Part shown: piece after piece, positions 24,950 to 35,306 of the stretch | Layout of the letters: each line of letters opens with the position of its first letter | Position numbering within the stretch: the first letter of the stretch is position 1 | Source of the DNA: Faecalispora anaeroviscerum | GTDB lineage: Bacteria; Bacillota; Clostridia; Oscillospirales; Acutalibacteraceae | Assembly (NCBI RefSeq): GCF_947568225.1 | Contig: NZ_CANOOQ010000001.1 | Location: forward strand, 2,108,001 to 2,172,000 | DNA: 64,000 nucleotides | Direction of reading: 5' to 3' | Notes under the pieces: generated by a model | What the model was told of the DNA's origin: nothing | What the model saw: only the letters and a program-made list of their open reading frames with translations | Databases searched by the model: none | Translations under genes and position numbers: made by a program

Positions 24950-26149
24950 TTACGTCAGACCAATGATTACCAAGTTGGCCTGTACCGCCGAGGAACCATA
25001 GGTTACCGTAGCACCACTGTTATTAAAAAGAGAGAAAGCGGTGGGAGTTCCTGTTACAGTTAGCAAAACACTTCCGTTTAACTGCAATGTGACAAGGGGG
25101 GATGGTGAAGAGGCAAAAACAGATGGAAAAACACTGCCACTTAATACCCTGATCCCGAAGTTTACAGTATCTACCGATTCGACACCATCTGTATTTACCC
25201 ACCACGAAATAAGATAATTGCCTGGCTGCTGAATAAAGAAAGTTCCGACTCCGGCATTGTAGGTGATATTTGTAGACGGTGAATTGATCACAGTATCAAA
25301 TAACACGTTAATATTGTTTGCAACTGTTGCGCCGCTGCTTCCCTGAAGCTGAACCTGTAAGCCGTCAAGAACGGCTACTGCGGCAGGTCCAGTCGGGCCT
25401 GTGGGGCCAGTGGGGCCGGTGGGGCCAGTGGGGCCGGTGGGGCCTGTTGCTCCTGTGTCACCTGTCGGGCCGGTAGGCCCTGTTGCTCCCGTAGCACCCG
25501 TTGCGCCAGTGGGGCCGGTAGGCCCTGTTGCGCCCGTTGCACCTGTTGCTCCTGTGTCACCTGTCGGGCCAGTGGGGCCTGTCGGGCCGGTGGGGCCAGT
25601 GGGCCCTGTTGCACCCGTTGCACCAGTGGGACCGGTGGGGCCTGTCGGGCCGGTAGGCCCTGTTGCTCCCGTAGCACCCGTTGCACCGGTTGGGCCGGTG
25701 GGCCCTGTTGCTCCCGTTGCGCCTGTTGCACCGGTTGGGCCGGTGGGCCCTGTTGCTCCCGTTGCGCCTGTTGCCCCGGTTGGGCCGGTGGGCCCTGTTG
25801 CTCCCGTAGCACCCGTTGCACTGGTTGGGCCGGCGGGCCCTGTTGCTCCCGTTGCGCCTGTTGCCCCAGTTGGGCCGGTGGGGCCTGTTGCGCCTGTGGT
25901 ACCTGTGGGGCCAGTGGGGCCGGTGGGGCCTGTTGCGCCCGTTGCGCCCGTTGCGCCAGTGGGGCCGGTAGGTCCAGTAGGCCCGGTAGGCCCTGGAATT
26001 GGTCGTGGACATGGCGGCGGACAGGGTGGTGGGCATGGGAACGGAGGACAAGGCGGGCAACCGTGATTGCTGTTGCTGCTGTAAATCTTCATTTCAGGGG
26101 AAAATGGCGAATCCCCGCCGTCAGATGAGTATCCTCTGTCTGATGACAT
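24950..26149 (-). CDS. Collagen-like spore-surface protein (BclA-like), 399 aa
   Basis: The N-terminal ~55 residues include SSDGGDSPFSPEMKIYSSNS and a Cys/Pro-rich block (CPPCPPFPCPPPCPPPC). A long GXX collagen region follows (GPTGPTG, GATGATG units, about residues 55-255). The C-terminal ~140-residue beta-rich domain (GVGTFFIQQPGNYLISWWVN) resembles the C1q/TNF-like trimerising heads of BclA-type exosporium filaments. The start is ATG 26149, eight bases after AGGAG; a TTG two codons upstream is too close. A SigK/SigE-type promoter, shared with the next gene, implies mother-cell expression. Its neighbour is the ger operon. Confidence 0.85.
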   Translation of the reverse strand: MSSDRGYSSDGGDSPFSPEMKIYSSNSNHGCPPCPPFPCPPPCPPPCPRPIPGPTGPTGPTGPTGATGATGATGPTGPTGPTGTTGATGPTGPTGATGATGATGPAGPTSATGATGATGPTGPTGATGATGATGPTGPTGATGATGATGPTGPTGATGATGATGPTGPTGPTGPTGATGATGPTGPTGPTGPTGPTGDTGATGATGATGPTGPTGATGATGATGPTGPTGDTGATGPTGPTGPTGPTGPTGPTGPAAVAVLDGLQVQLQGSSGATVANNINVLFDTVINSPSTNITYNAGVGTFFIQQPGNYLISWWVNTDGVESVDTVNFGIRVLSGSVFPSVFASSPSPLVTLQLNGSVLLTVTGTPTAFSLFNNSGATVTYGSSAVQANLVIIGLT

Positions 26150-26224
26150 ATGCAAATCTCCTATCTATAAGATATAGGTCTTTCATAAAATAAAGGTCTC
26201 TCATAAAAAGATGGCACCCTTTAG

Positions 26225-26251
26225 TATAATATGAAGATTTGCAAAGGTTGT
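26225..26251 (-). promoter_or_regulatory. Mother-cell (SigK/SigE-type) promoter, copy 1
   Basis: On the minus strand AC (26250-26251) is followed after 16 nt by CATATTATA (26225-26233), matching the SigK pattern AC-N16/17-CATANNNTA. The leader downstream has two near-identical TTTTATGA-AGACCT units. Between 26265 and 26508 I see only the terminator of the second collagen gene. Confidence 0.7.
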
Positions 26252-26353
26252 ACCAAAGAAATTCTGCTTTTCAAAATAGGCCCTGCCATACCATATTTGG
26301 TGTTTAGAAGTTACCTGCCAGGCTAACCTCTACCGATAAAGCACAAATAATAA

Positions 26354-26382
26354 AGTAACGCCAACGCTCGGTTGACGTTACT
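26354..26382 (-). terminator. Terminator after the second collagen-like gene
   Basis: Stem AGTAACGcCAAC / GTTGaCGTTACT with one mismatch, about 125 bp past the stop, T-rich on both flanks. Confidence 0.65.
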
Positions 26383-26507
26383 CTTTTTCCGTTTTGCAAC
26401 GGGCAGTATAATGTTGTGACAGGACTGCTATTCAAATCATTTGCGTTAAGAAATAATGATGACTACTGATATTGGTATTTTAGCTTTGCAATAGAATCGT
26501 CATCCTC

Positions 26508-27848
26508 TTAAGGGATTGTTAGGAACACCGTAACAGCAGCTCCGTTACTCAGCGCCCCCACCCCTATGCTTGTGGTGATTTGTACAGATACGAGCGTTCC
26601 CTGCGTTACCACAACGCTTCCAAAGCCAACCGCCAAACAATTAGGTGTTTCAGAGTCGCTTGGGCCATCGATGGTAGCTGTTATGCCAGTGCTCGTGGGA
26701 TCTTCAAATCCACATGGGCTAGTGTATATTGTTGCTGTAACGGATTCGTCATCTGGTATCGTATTTTCTCTAATATTTAATACCAAACCAACAATCGTTG
26801 CATTTACAGGTAACGTAACTGTGCTTCTTGTGAATTGTGATGCAGATGAAGAAGTACCAAGTCCAACCCATCCGCCGCTACTTAAGGACTGGTCTGTTGC
26901 CAAATAAATAGTTGTGGCACCTGGACCGATAGGGCCGGTGGGGCCTGTCGGGCCGGTAAGACCTGTCGGGCCGGTGGGGCCTGTCGGGCCGGTAAGACCT
27001 GTCGGGCCAGTGGGGCCTGTCGGGCCGGTAAGACCTGTCGGGCCGGTGGGGCCTGTCGGGCCGGTAAGACCTGTCGGGCCGGTGGGGCCTGTCGGGCCGG
27101 TAAGACCTGTCGGGCCGGTGGGGCCTGTCGGGCCAGTAAGACCTGTCGGGCCGGTGGGGCCTGTCGGGCCAGTAAGACCTGTCGGGCCGGTGGGGCCTGT
27201 CGGGCCAGTAAGACCTGTCGGGCCGGTGGGGCCTGTCGGGCCGGTAAGACCTGTCGGGCCGGTGGGGCCAGTGGGGCCTGTCGGGCCGGTAAGACCTGTC
27301 GGGCCGGTGGGGCCAGTGGGACCTGTAGGGCCGGTAAGACCTGTCGGGCCAGTGGGGCCAGTTGGACCTGTTGCACCCGTTGCACCAGTGGGACCGGTGG
27401 GGCCTGTCGGGCCGGTAGGCCCTGTTGCTCCCGTAGCACCCGTTGCGCCGGTGGGGCCTGTCGGGCCGGTAGGCCCTGTTGCTCCCGTAGCACCCGTTGC
27501 GCCGGTGGGGCCTGTCGGGCCGGTGGGCCCTGTTGCTCCCGTAGCACCCGTTGCGCCGGTGGGGCCTGTCGGGCCGGTGGGCCCTGTTGCTCCCGTAGCA
27601 CCCGTTGCGCCGGTGGCGCCTGTCGGGCCGGCGGGCCCTGTTGCTCCCGTTGCACCCGTGGCGCCAGTGGGACCGGTAGGTCCGGTAGGTCCTGGGATGG
27701 GTGGGCAGCAGGGCGGTGGGCAAGGCGGTGGGCAGGGAAACGGCGGACAAGGCGGGCAACCGTGATTGCTGTTGCTGCTGTAAATCTTCATTTCAGGGGA
27801 AAATGGCGAATCCCCGCCGTCAGATGAGTATATTCTGTCTGATGACAT
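26508..27848 (-). CDS. Collagen-like spore-surface protein, 446 aa
   Basis: The N-terminal ~50 residues are nearly identical to those of the neighbouring collagen-like protein, including SPFSPEMKIYSSN and the Cys/Pro block. The GXX region is longer (about residues 55-310) and its C-terminal half is a regular array of GLTGPTGPTGPT units. The final ~135 residues (IYLATDQSLSSGGWVGLGTS to VTVFLTIP) form a different beta-rich domain, with Cys in TSPCGFED and TPNCLAVG. The paralogs thus share leader and stalk but not head. A SigK/SigE-type promoter lies upstream, about 20 bp after gerAB ends. Function in spore surface assembly is inferred. Confidence 0.85.
   Translation of the reverse strand: MSSDRIYSSDGGDSPFSPEMKIYSSNSNHGCPPCPPFPCPPPCPPPCCPPIPGPTGPTGPTGATGATGATGPAGPTGATGATGATGATGPTGPTGPTGATGATGATGPTGPTGPTGATGATGATGPTGPTGPTGATGATGATGPTGPTGPTGPTGATGATGPTGPTGPTGLTGPTGPTGPTGPTGLTGPTGPTGPTGPTGLTGPTGPTGPTGLTGPTGPTGPTGLTGPTGPTGPTGLTGPTGPTGPTGLTGPTGPTGPTGLTGPTGPTGPTGLTGPTGPTGPTGLTGPTGPTGPTGLTGPTGPTGPIGPGATTIYLATDQSLSSGGWVGLGTSSSASQFTRSTVTLPVNATIVGLVLNIRENTIPDDESVTATIYTSPCGFEDPTSTGITATIDGPSDSETPNCLAVGFGSVVVTQGTLVSVQITTSIGVGALSNGAAVTVFLTIP
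26936..27350. repeat. 36-bp tandem repeat array inside the collagen-like gene
   Basis: About eleven units each encode GLTGPTGPTGPT (a few with one extra GPT triplet), marked by the codon block GTAAGACC on the plus strand. Units are nearly identical at DNA level, so copy number is likely to vary between strains. Confidence 0.9.
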
Positions 27849-27923
27849 ATGCAAATCTCCTATCTATAAGATATAGGTCTTTCATAAAATAAAGGTCTCT
27901 CATAAAAAGATGGTACCCTTTAG

Positions 27924-27950
27924 TATAATATGAAGATTTGCAAAGGTTGT
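27924..27950 (-). promoter_or_regulatory. Mother-cell (SigK/SigE-type) promoter, copy 2
   Basis: AC (27949-27950), 16-nt spacer, CATATTATA (27924-27932), identical to copy 1. The two loci are the same from the start codon to about 40 bp upstream of the -10, apart from one base, then diverge abruptly. Confidence 0.7.
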
Positions 27951-27969
27951 ACCAAAGAAATTCTCCAAT

Positions 27970-29091
27970 TTAGGTGGCCTGCTGCGTGGTCGGTGATGAT
28001 GTGAGCTTTTGGCTGCGTGTTCTCCATTCGCCGGTCAGCCAAATTACCAATGGAAGAATGATTTGAAAAGGCAGAGCGTACAGCGGGTAAACCTCAACAA
28101 AGTCGAACATCTGCACTGCATCGTCGTAAGAGATGGCACAGAGCATCAGAGTGAACATAAAAATTGGCATGATAATCAGATCGAGCTTGTTGGATGCTTT
28201 TAAGATCTTTGCCGCCCCCAAGGTTCCAGAATACAGGCACACGGTTATTTTCGTCAGCCCGGCTACGATAAAGTTAACGGAAATACTGCCCTCTATCCGC
28301 GATAAAAAGTTGCCGACCTCCATAATTCTTGCGCAGGAATAGGAAGGAAAATATTCTGCTTCCATTAGCTGCGCACCAAGACAGAGTATATTGCGAAGAA
28401 CGACTACCAGCAACACCAGAGTAGAGAAAAAAAGCCCATTGAGAAAGATTTTATAAGGATTCGCACGCTTAATCGCGCTGATCAGAGGAAGCAAGATCAC
28501 ACATTCGGCATAGGGGAAAGAAAAAATCTGGTAAGAGCTTTTCATGATTTCTGGCGTAGAGTGCTCCAGAATCGGCAGCAGATTCTGCGGCTGCATATAG
28601 GAAGTCGTGGACAAAACGGTGACGATTACAATGATACTGGTAACATACAGGCCAACGACAGACCATTGGCCGATCACCTGAATTCTGCTTTTGCAAAGGT
28701 AAGCGCTAACCAGTAAGAGAGAAATCATGATGGGGATCTGAGGGGTTTCCGGCATAGCCACAATTTCCATAAATTCAGTAAAATTTCGTAGAACCACCGC
28801 AGCCAGATGCAGACAATACCATACAAACACAGAGATTACGATTCGGCCGGGAATTTCTCCGAACCAGCTGAGAATAGATGTGAAAAAGTCCTGCCCGTCC
28901 ATTAACTGTATAATTCTGGCGTACAATATATAAACCGGCAGACTGATGGCGGCCCCGATCAGAAGGCAAATCCAGGAATCCTGCTTGGTGCTGGCATTTA
29001 CACCAATCACTACGCTGCTGCCAAAGGTGAACAGAATTATCATCAGAATCATTTCTCTCGAGGTAAGAGGGCAATCTTGAATGGTTTTCAT
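27970..29091 (-). CDS. gerAB: Spore germination transporter subunit GerAB family
   Basis: An inner-membrane B subunit of a GerA-type germinant receptor, belonging to the APC-like Spore_permease family. It starts MKTIQDCPLTSREMILMIILF and shows ten hydrophobic segments over 373 aa. The B subunit binds the amino-acid or sugar germinant in characterised receptors. It is last in the operon gerAA, gerAC, small subunit, gerAB, an order different from the classical A-B-C. The collagen-like spore genes follow directly. Confidence 0.92.
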   Translation of the reverse strand: MKTIQDCPLTSREMILMIILFTFGSSVVIGVNASTKQDSWICLLIGAAISLPVYILYARIIQLMDGQDFFTSILSWFGEIPGRIVISVFVWYCLHLAAVVLRNFTEFMEIVAMPETPQIPIMISLLLVSAYLCKSRIQVIGQWSVVGLYVTSIIVIVTVLSTTSYMQPQNLLPILEHSTPEIMKSSYQIFSFPYAECVILLPLISAIKRANPYKIFLNGLFFSTLVLLVVVLRNILCLGAQLMEAEYFPSYSCARIMEVGNFLSRIEGSISVNFIVAGLTKITVCLYSGTLGAAKILKASNKLDLIIMPIFMFTLMLCAISYDDAVQMFDFVEVYPLYALPFQIILPLVIWLTGEWRTRSQKLTSSPTTQQAT

Positions 29092-29109
29092 GGTAGCTTC
29101 CTTCCCTTG

Positions 29110-29322
29110 TTAAATACCGGTTGATTTTTCAACGATCCACGTTATAACGGTTGCGATTCTGGGGAAGGGCACGCTCGTCTGGTCTAGGATTAATACCAGA
29201 AAGCAGAACAGGCATACACCCAGATACCAATAGCGCAGCGGCCGCGTCATTAGCTGCCGCTTGGGCAGATAATCCAGCAAGAAAATCCCTGCAAGCAAAA
29301 GAGTAAGAATAGTATAGATCAA
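29110..29322 (-). CDS. Small two-helix membrane protein of the germinant receptor operon (D-subunit-like)
   Basis: A 70-aa protein with two membrane helices (MIYTILTLLLAGIFLL and YLGVCLFCFLVLIL) joined by a basic loop. A TTG start at 29322 follows GGAGG with 7-nt spacing. Some ger operons of Bacillus encode a comparable small D subunit that modulates receptor function; assignment here rests on size, topology and position between gerAC and gerAB. Confidence 0.65.
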   Translation of the reverse strand: MIYTILTLLLAGIFLLDYLPKRQLMTRPLRYWYLGVCLFCFLVLILDQTSVPFPRIATVITWIVEKSTGI

Positions 29323-29339
29323 CGGAACGCCTCCTCCTG

Positions 29340-30479
29340 CTACGACGCACGCGTCATTGCGCTATTTGTCAGGTGTACTTTTACGCTGACATCCACGGGA
29401 AGAGTTTGGTAGATCTCGCCCCATTGATCTGAAATCTGCCTCCAAAGCGGCAGGTTTGTGCGGTAAATCATGCACCCCATTCCCAACACATCAGCCTGAT
29501 ACTGTGTTTGTGTCTTTTTTATTACTTGCTCCAGGCGCTCCTTGACCATCTTTTCCGAAGCCTTTGTTACCGTCTCCAGCACGGAGAGGTCGCTGCTTCT
29601 GAGACTGTGTGGAAATTCTGCGAAATAGGCCATGATAGAAACACTCAGCTTCATGGTGATTTTTCCATTGTTATTTTCGTAAGACATGGAGGGAATTACC
29701 TTTTTGATTTCCAGCGTAATGTTGTGCGGAGTTAACGTTGGAACAGAAAGCGTCAGAACACCGCCGCTGATAGGCTCGTCGATCATCAGCAAATATTTGC
29801 TTTCTTCCGCGGAAAGAAAGCCGGCCAACTTGTCATGCTGAAAAACGGCGTTGCCGAAGGATTCTATGTGCTTTTTGTCCGAGCCCGGCTCTGTGGCCAG
29901 ATAAAACGAAGGCAAAGCTACGTTGATCCCCGGCAGCTTCAGTTCATTATAAATGCGGTAAAATTGCGCGCTGAAGGTCGCGCCTGTAATTTTGGCGTCC
30001 TCCCGAATAATCCGGCTGATGTCGTAAGAAATGGCGCCGTTGCCGGCTTCGCTGTTCATCAGCAGAGCCCGCGCGGTATCTTCACGCGATACGATCAGTT
30101 GCATGGTTTCACGCATTTCCGAATCTCGCAGCGTAAAGTCCAGAACTGAATCCAGACCATCTTGCTCGGCAATCTGCTGGCTGAGAATAACAATCTGCAT
30201 ATTGCCGAAATACAGCTTGCTGGAAAACTGGCGTTTGGCATTGCGGACTGATTCAAGCATGGAACCGCCTTGTGAAAACACCAGCTTTGAGTGTATTCCT
30301 GTCAATTTGCCGGATTGCTGCATATCAATAACCTCAAATGTCATTTGGTACAATCCCTCAGATTTATCGATTGCCACGCCGGCCACAATCGTCATTTCAT
30401 TGAGGCCCCGGTAGTTCCAGCATCCCGCCAGAGGAAGCAGCAGGCAGGCGGCCAGCAGGGCGCATAACAATTTTCTCAT
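29340..30479 (-). CDS. gerAC: Spore germination lipoprotein GerAC family
   Basis: MRKLLCALLAACLLLPLAGC is a lipoprotein signal with lipidated Cys20, followed by the family hallmark WNYRGLNEMTIVAGVAIDK. The C subunit is attached to the outer face of the spore inner membrane and is needed for receptor function. The start is the ATG overlapping the gerAA stop (ATGA), giving 379 aa, not the longer frame running into gerAA. It lies 18 bp from the small subunit gene. Confidence 0.93.
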   Translation of the reverse strand: MRKLLCALLAACLLLPLAGCWNYRGLNEMTIVAGVAIDKSEGLYQMTFEVIDMQQSGKLTGIHSKLVFSQGGSMLESVRNAKRQFSSKLYFGNMQIVILSQQIAEQDGLDSVLDFTLRDSEMRETMQLIVSREDTARALLMNSEAGNGAISYDISRIIREDAKITGATFSAQFYRIYNELKLPGINVALPSFYLATEPGSDKKHIESFGNAVFQHDKLAGFLSAEESKYLLMIDEPISGGVLTLSVPTLTPHNITLEIKKVIPSMSYENNNGKITMKLSVSIMAYFAEFPHSLRSSDLSVLETVTKASEKMVKERLEQVIKKTQTQYQADVLGMGCMIYRTNLPLWRQISDQWGEIYQTLPVDVSVKVHLTNSAMTRAS

Positions 30480-32056
30480 TCCTTTGCCTTTGGGTACGTC
30501 TTTTGACGCACCGTATCCCGTCCTATTTTTTTGGGGCGCTGAATCATCAGCCACCACGGCGCACGGATCATCTTATCCTTAACATCCTGAAACTGCAGCT
30601 GTGCGGAGGGGGTAAGCTGAGAAACCCCGAACGAATCCAGATTTAGCAGATGGACTAACAGCGCACAGAATGTCAGCATCAGCCCGAAAAGCCCGAAGAT
30701 GGAGGCGCCCAATAAAATAAACATCCGAATAAAAATAATCGGCGCATTCATTTTGGGCACGAGAAGAGCGGTAATTCCGGTAATGCCCACGACGATAATC
30801 ATCGGTGCCGCTACCAGCTTGGCCTCAACTGCGGCCTGGCCAATGACCAGCGCGCCCACAATACTGAGCGCTTGGCCGATGTTGGAGGGCATACGCACGC
30901 CGGTCTCGCGCAAAATATCAAAAATGATGAGCATAATGAAGGCTTCGGCGGCAGCCGGTAAGGGAACGCTCTGCCGTTCAATCGCAATATTAATCAGAAG
31001 CGTGGTTGGCAGCATTTCCTGGTGATATGCCACAATGGCGATGTATAAGCCCGGAACGGTAATGGTCAGAAAAAAACCGAGCATGCGCAGGATGCGTGAA
31101 AAAGAGGTGTAGTAGAAGTTCAGATAATAATCCTCGCTGCTTTGAAAATTTTCAATAAAAAGATAGGGCAGCGTCAGAACAACCGGGGTGCCGTCGAGAA
31201 AAACGGCGATTCTCCCCTCCAGAAGCCTGCCCGCCACCACGTCGGGCCGCTCGGTGTACCCGGTGCTGCGAAATGGTGAGCGGGAGGAATCGCGGATCAG
31301 CTCTGAAATGTAGTTGGTATCCAAAACGCCGTCAATATCAATTTTACGCAGCCTTTCATCCAACAGCTGTAATATTTTCTTGTTGACGATACTGTCCAGA
31401 TAGCAGACGCAGGCCTTTGTTTGGGTACGTCGTCCGAAGGTGTAATACTTCAGCTTGAGATCCTGCGTGCGCAGCTTGCGCCGCAAAAGAGTCAGGTTGG
31501 TCAGAAGGCTTTCGTTAAAGCCTTCGCGTGGGCCGGAGAGGATTTTTTCTGAGTCTGGCTCTGCCACCGAGCGCAGCTCAAATTTTTTTGCGGGCAGAAT
31601 CACCGCCTGATTGCAGTTTTTCATAAACATTACCGCGTCGCCGTAGGTGATGGCGTCGATAATTTTCTCCCAACGGTTGGTAATTTGTATTTCCATGGCA
31701 GTCAGCACCTTTTGAGTCAGAGCTTCAGCGGGGTCGCTAAGCCCCAGGCGCTCCTGCGACTGAATCAGGGGGCGCATCACGCTTTCTTCCAGCTTTGTGG
31801 TGTCAACCATACCCTCGCTGTAATAGATCCTGTATTTTTGGGTGGAATGAAAGGCATTTTGAATCTCTCGAGAAACGATGGTATCATTATCACGAAACAG
31901 CTCTTTGAAACGCTCGCAGTTCTCCTCCATAGAATCGGTCAGTAGTTCTTCTTCGTTCTGCCCGGCAGAATCAGGCTGCTCAACCTTCTTTTTTATGGCT
32001 TCGTCGATTCGGCGCTGTTTATCACTCTGGCTTGGAAAAGGATTCCACAAATCCAA
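30476..32056 (-). CDS. gerAA: Spore germination receptor subunit GerAA family
   Basis: The A subunit of a nutrient germinant receptor; such subunits oligomerise into an ion channel in the spore inner membrane. A soluble N-terminal domain of ~300 residues contains the conserved LTNLTLLRRKLRTQDLKLK and GRRTQTKACVCYLDSI blocks. It is followed by membrane segments with VPLPAAAEAFIMLIIFDILRETGVRMP near 395 and a basic tail. 526 aa is in the usual range. It is first in the operon, with a forespore-type promoter candidate upstream. Confidence 0.95.
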   Translation of the reverse strand: MDLWNPFPSQSDKQRRIDEAIKKKVEQPDSAGQNEEELLTDSMEENCERFKELFRDNDTIVSREIQNAFHSTQKYRIYYSEGMVDTTKLEESVMRPLIQSQERLGLSDPAEALTQKVLTAMEIQITNRWEKIIDAITYGDAVMFMKNCNQAVILPAKKFELRSVAEPDSEKILSGPREGFNESLLTNLTLLRRKLRTQDLKLKYYTFGRRTQTKACVCYLDSIVNKKILQLLDERLRKIDIDGVLDTNYISELIRDSSRSPFRSTGYTERPDVVAGRLLEGRIAVFLDGTPVVLTLPYLFIENFQSSEDYYLNFYYTSFSRILRMLGFFLTITVPGLYIAIVAYHQEMLPTTLLINIAIERQSVPLPAAAEAFIMLIIFDILRETGVRMPSNIGQALSIVGALVIGQAAVEAKLVAAPMIIVVGITGITALLVPKMNAPIIFIRMFILLGASIFGLFGLMLTFCALLVHLLNLDSFGVSQLTPSAQLQFQDVKDKMIRAPWWLMIQRPKKIGRDTVRQKTYPKAKE

Positions 32057-32094
32057 TCATCTCCAATCTTTTCCTGGTAACACGAATTTGGATT

Positions 32095-32123
32095 TATTAT
32101 AAGCAAACCCTGGCATTCTATAC
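32095..32123 (-). promoter_or_regulatory. Candidate SigG (or SigA) promoter of the ger operon
   Basis: On the minus strand GTATA (32119-32123), 17-nt spacer, TATAATA (32095-32101). This fits the SigG pattern GHATR-N17/18-CATNNTA with one mismatch; TATAAT would also serve as a SigA -10. Confidence 0.45.
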
Positions 32124-32187
32124 CTGTTTTTCCAGTTTTTCAACCGTTTGTTTCCAGCGGACGAATCCCGCGGGGATTACATTTTTC

Positions 32188-32216
32188 TTTCCATTCCGCA
32201 TGCTTTATGGTATAAT
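32188..32216 (+). promoter_or_regulatory. Promoter of lepA-hemW
   Basis: TTTCCA, 17-bp spacer, TATAAT with an extended TG motif (TGgTATAAT). It lies 75 bp upstream of lepA. Confidence 0.7.
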
Positions 32217-32290
32217 ATAATGCATAAAAAGAACAGATTAGCAGCCCGATCAGGCGCAATTTTGAGCAGTGGGGAGAATCAGGTGACAGT

Positions 32291-34099
<1,809 letters not shown>

Positions 34100-34123
34100 A
34101 CGAAACGTTCGGACGGAGGGATT

Positions 34124-35233
34124 ATGAGCCGCACACCTATAGGCCTGTATGTGCATGTACCATTCTGCAAAGCGAAATGCCCCTATTGCGATTTTTACTC
34201 CATACGGGGCAAAGAAGAAGAAAAAGACGCCTATACCGAGCAGATGAAGCGTTTGCTGTATGCCGCTGCCGCACGCCTGAATCGTGAGGCAGACACCCTG
34301 TATTTCGGCGGCGGAACGCCTTCTGTGCTGGGCGCAGACCGAATTGCCGGGTTGCTCGACGCTGCGCGGCAGAACTGGGGTCTTAGCGGGGCAGAGATCA
34401 CAGTGGAGGTGAATCCCGGGGAATATGAGCCGGGATTTTTCGAAACCCTGCAAAAGGCCGGGGTGAACCGTCTTTCTATGGGATTGCAATCTGCCGATGA
34501 GGAGGAGCTGCGCCTCTTAGGGCGCCGCCACTCAGCAGGCCAGGTGCGGCAGGCGGTGCGGGAAGCACAGCAGGCCGGGTTTGACAACATTTCCCTGGAT
34601 TTAATGCTTGCGGTACAGCGGCAGACAAGGGAAAGCCTGCGGCGGTCGATTGCTTTTTGCGCCGAATGCGGCGTGCAGCATGTTTCCTCCTATCTGCTGA
34701 AGGTGGAGCAGGGCACAGTGTATTACAAACGCCGAAATGAAATGATTCTGCCGGACGAGGATGAATCGGCGGAACTGTATCTTCTGGCCTGCCGCGAGCT
34801 GGAGCAGGCTGGGTTCCGTCAGTACGAGGTGTCTAACTTTGCCGTTCCCGGCAATGAAAGCCGCCATAATCTGAAATACTGGAATGCGGAGGAATATTAC
34901 GGCGCCGGGCCGTCGGCGCATTCGTTCCTTGACGGCCGTCGCTATTATTACCCCGGCGATCTGGAAGCGTTCCTTCTGGAACCGCAAAACATCTGCGAGG
35001 GTGACGGCGGTTCGCCGGAGGAATACGCCATGCTGCGGCTGCGTCTGTGCGGCGGACTGCGGCAAAAGGAATATCAGGAGCGTTTCGGAAAGCCTCTTCC
35101 GCAGGAGTATTTTGAGCGGGCGCGTCGCTATGCGGAACAGGGACTGGTTGTCTGCGATCAGGAAACCATCCGCTTTACGCCAAGGGGCTTTCTGGTCTCG
35201 AATGTTCTCATTGCATACATATTATTAGGGTAA
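34124..35233 (+). CDS. hemW: Radical SAM heme chaperone HemW (formerly annotated as coproporphyrinogen III oxidase-like)
   Basis: The Fe-S motif CxxxCxxC is at Cys15, Cys19 and Cys22 (PFCKAKCPYCDFYS), followed by the SAM-binding GGGTPS near residue 65. The next residue after the third Cys is Asp then Phe, the HemW pattern. HemW inserts heme into respiratory or other hemoproteins; the true oxygen-independent oxidase HemN has an additional Cys, absent here. ATG is preceded by GGAGGGATT. A 22-bp hairpin ends the unit. Confidence 0.9.
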   Translation: MSRTPIGLYVHVPFCKAKCPYCDFYSIRGKEEEKDAYTEQMKRLLYAAAARLNREADTLYFGGGTPSVLGADRIAGLLDAARQNWGLSGAEITVEVNPGEYEPGFFETLQKAGVNRLSMGLQSADEEELRLLGRRHSAGQVRQAVREAQQAGFDNISLDLMLAVQRQTRESLRRSIAFCAECGVQHVSSYLLKVEQGTVYYKRRNEMILPDEDESAELYLLACRELEQAGFRQYEVSNFAVPGNESRHNLKYWNAEEYYGAGPSAHSFLDGRRYYYPGDLEAFLLEPQNICEGDGGSPEEYAMLRLRLCGGLRQKEYQERFGKPLPQEYFERARRYAEQGLVVCDQETIRFTPRGFLVSNVLIAYILLG

Positions 35234-35250
35234 TAGAAACCGTCTGGAAA

Positions 35251-35295
35251 ACAGAAACAACCGCAAAATGGCAATGCCATTTTGCGGTTGTTTCT
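35251..35295. terminator. Terminator shared by hemW and the XRE gene
   Basis: Perfect 22-bp arms (35251-35272 and 35274-35295) with T-run on the plus side. It lies between converging genes. Confidence 0.85.
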
Positions 35296-35306
35296 GTTTT
35301 CTTCTC

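Noticed and set aside
26936..27350. CRISPR array
   Set aside because: The ~36-bp periodicity is due to in-frame GLTGPTGPTGPT codons without unique spacers, inside one continuous gene.
25401..27765. Long Gly/Pro/Val-rich frames on the plus strand over the collagen-like genes
   Set aside because: The GPV/APV repeats are the reverse-complement reading of the GXX triplet array; the minus-strand frames have starts, leaders, head domains and promoters.
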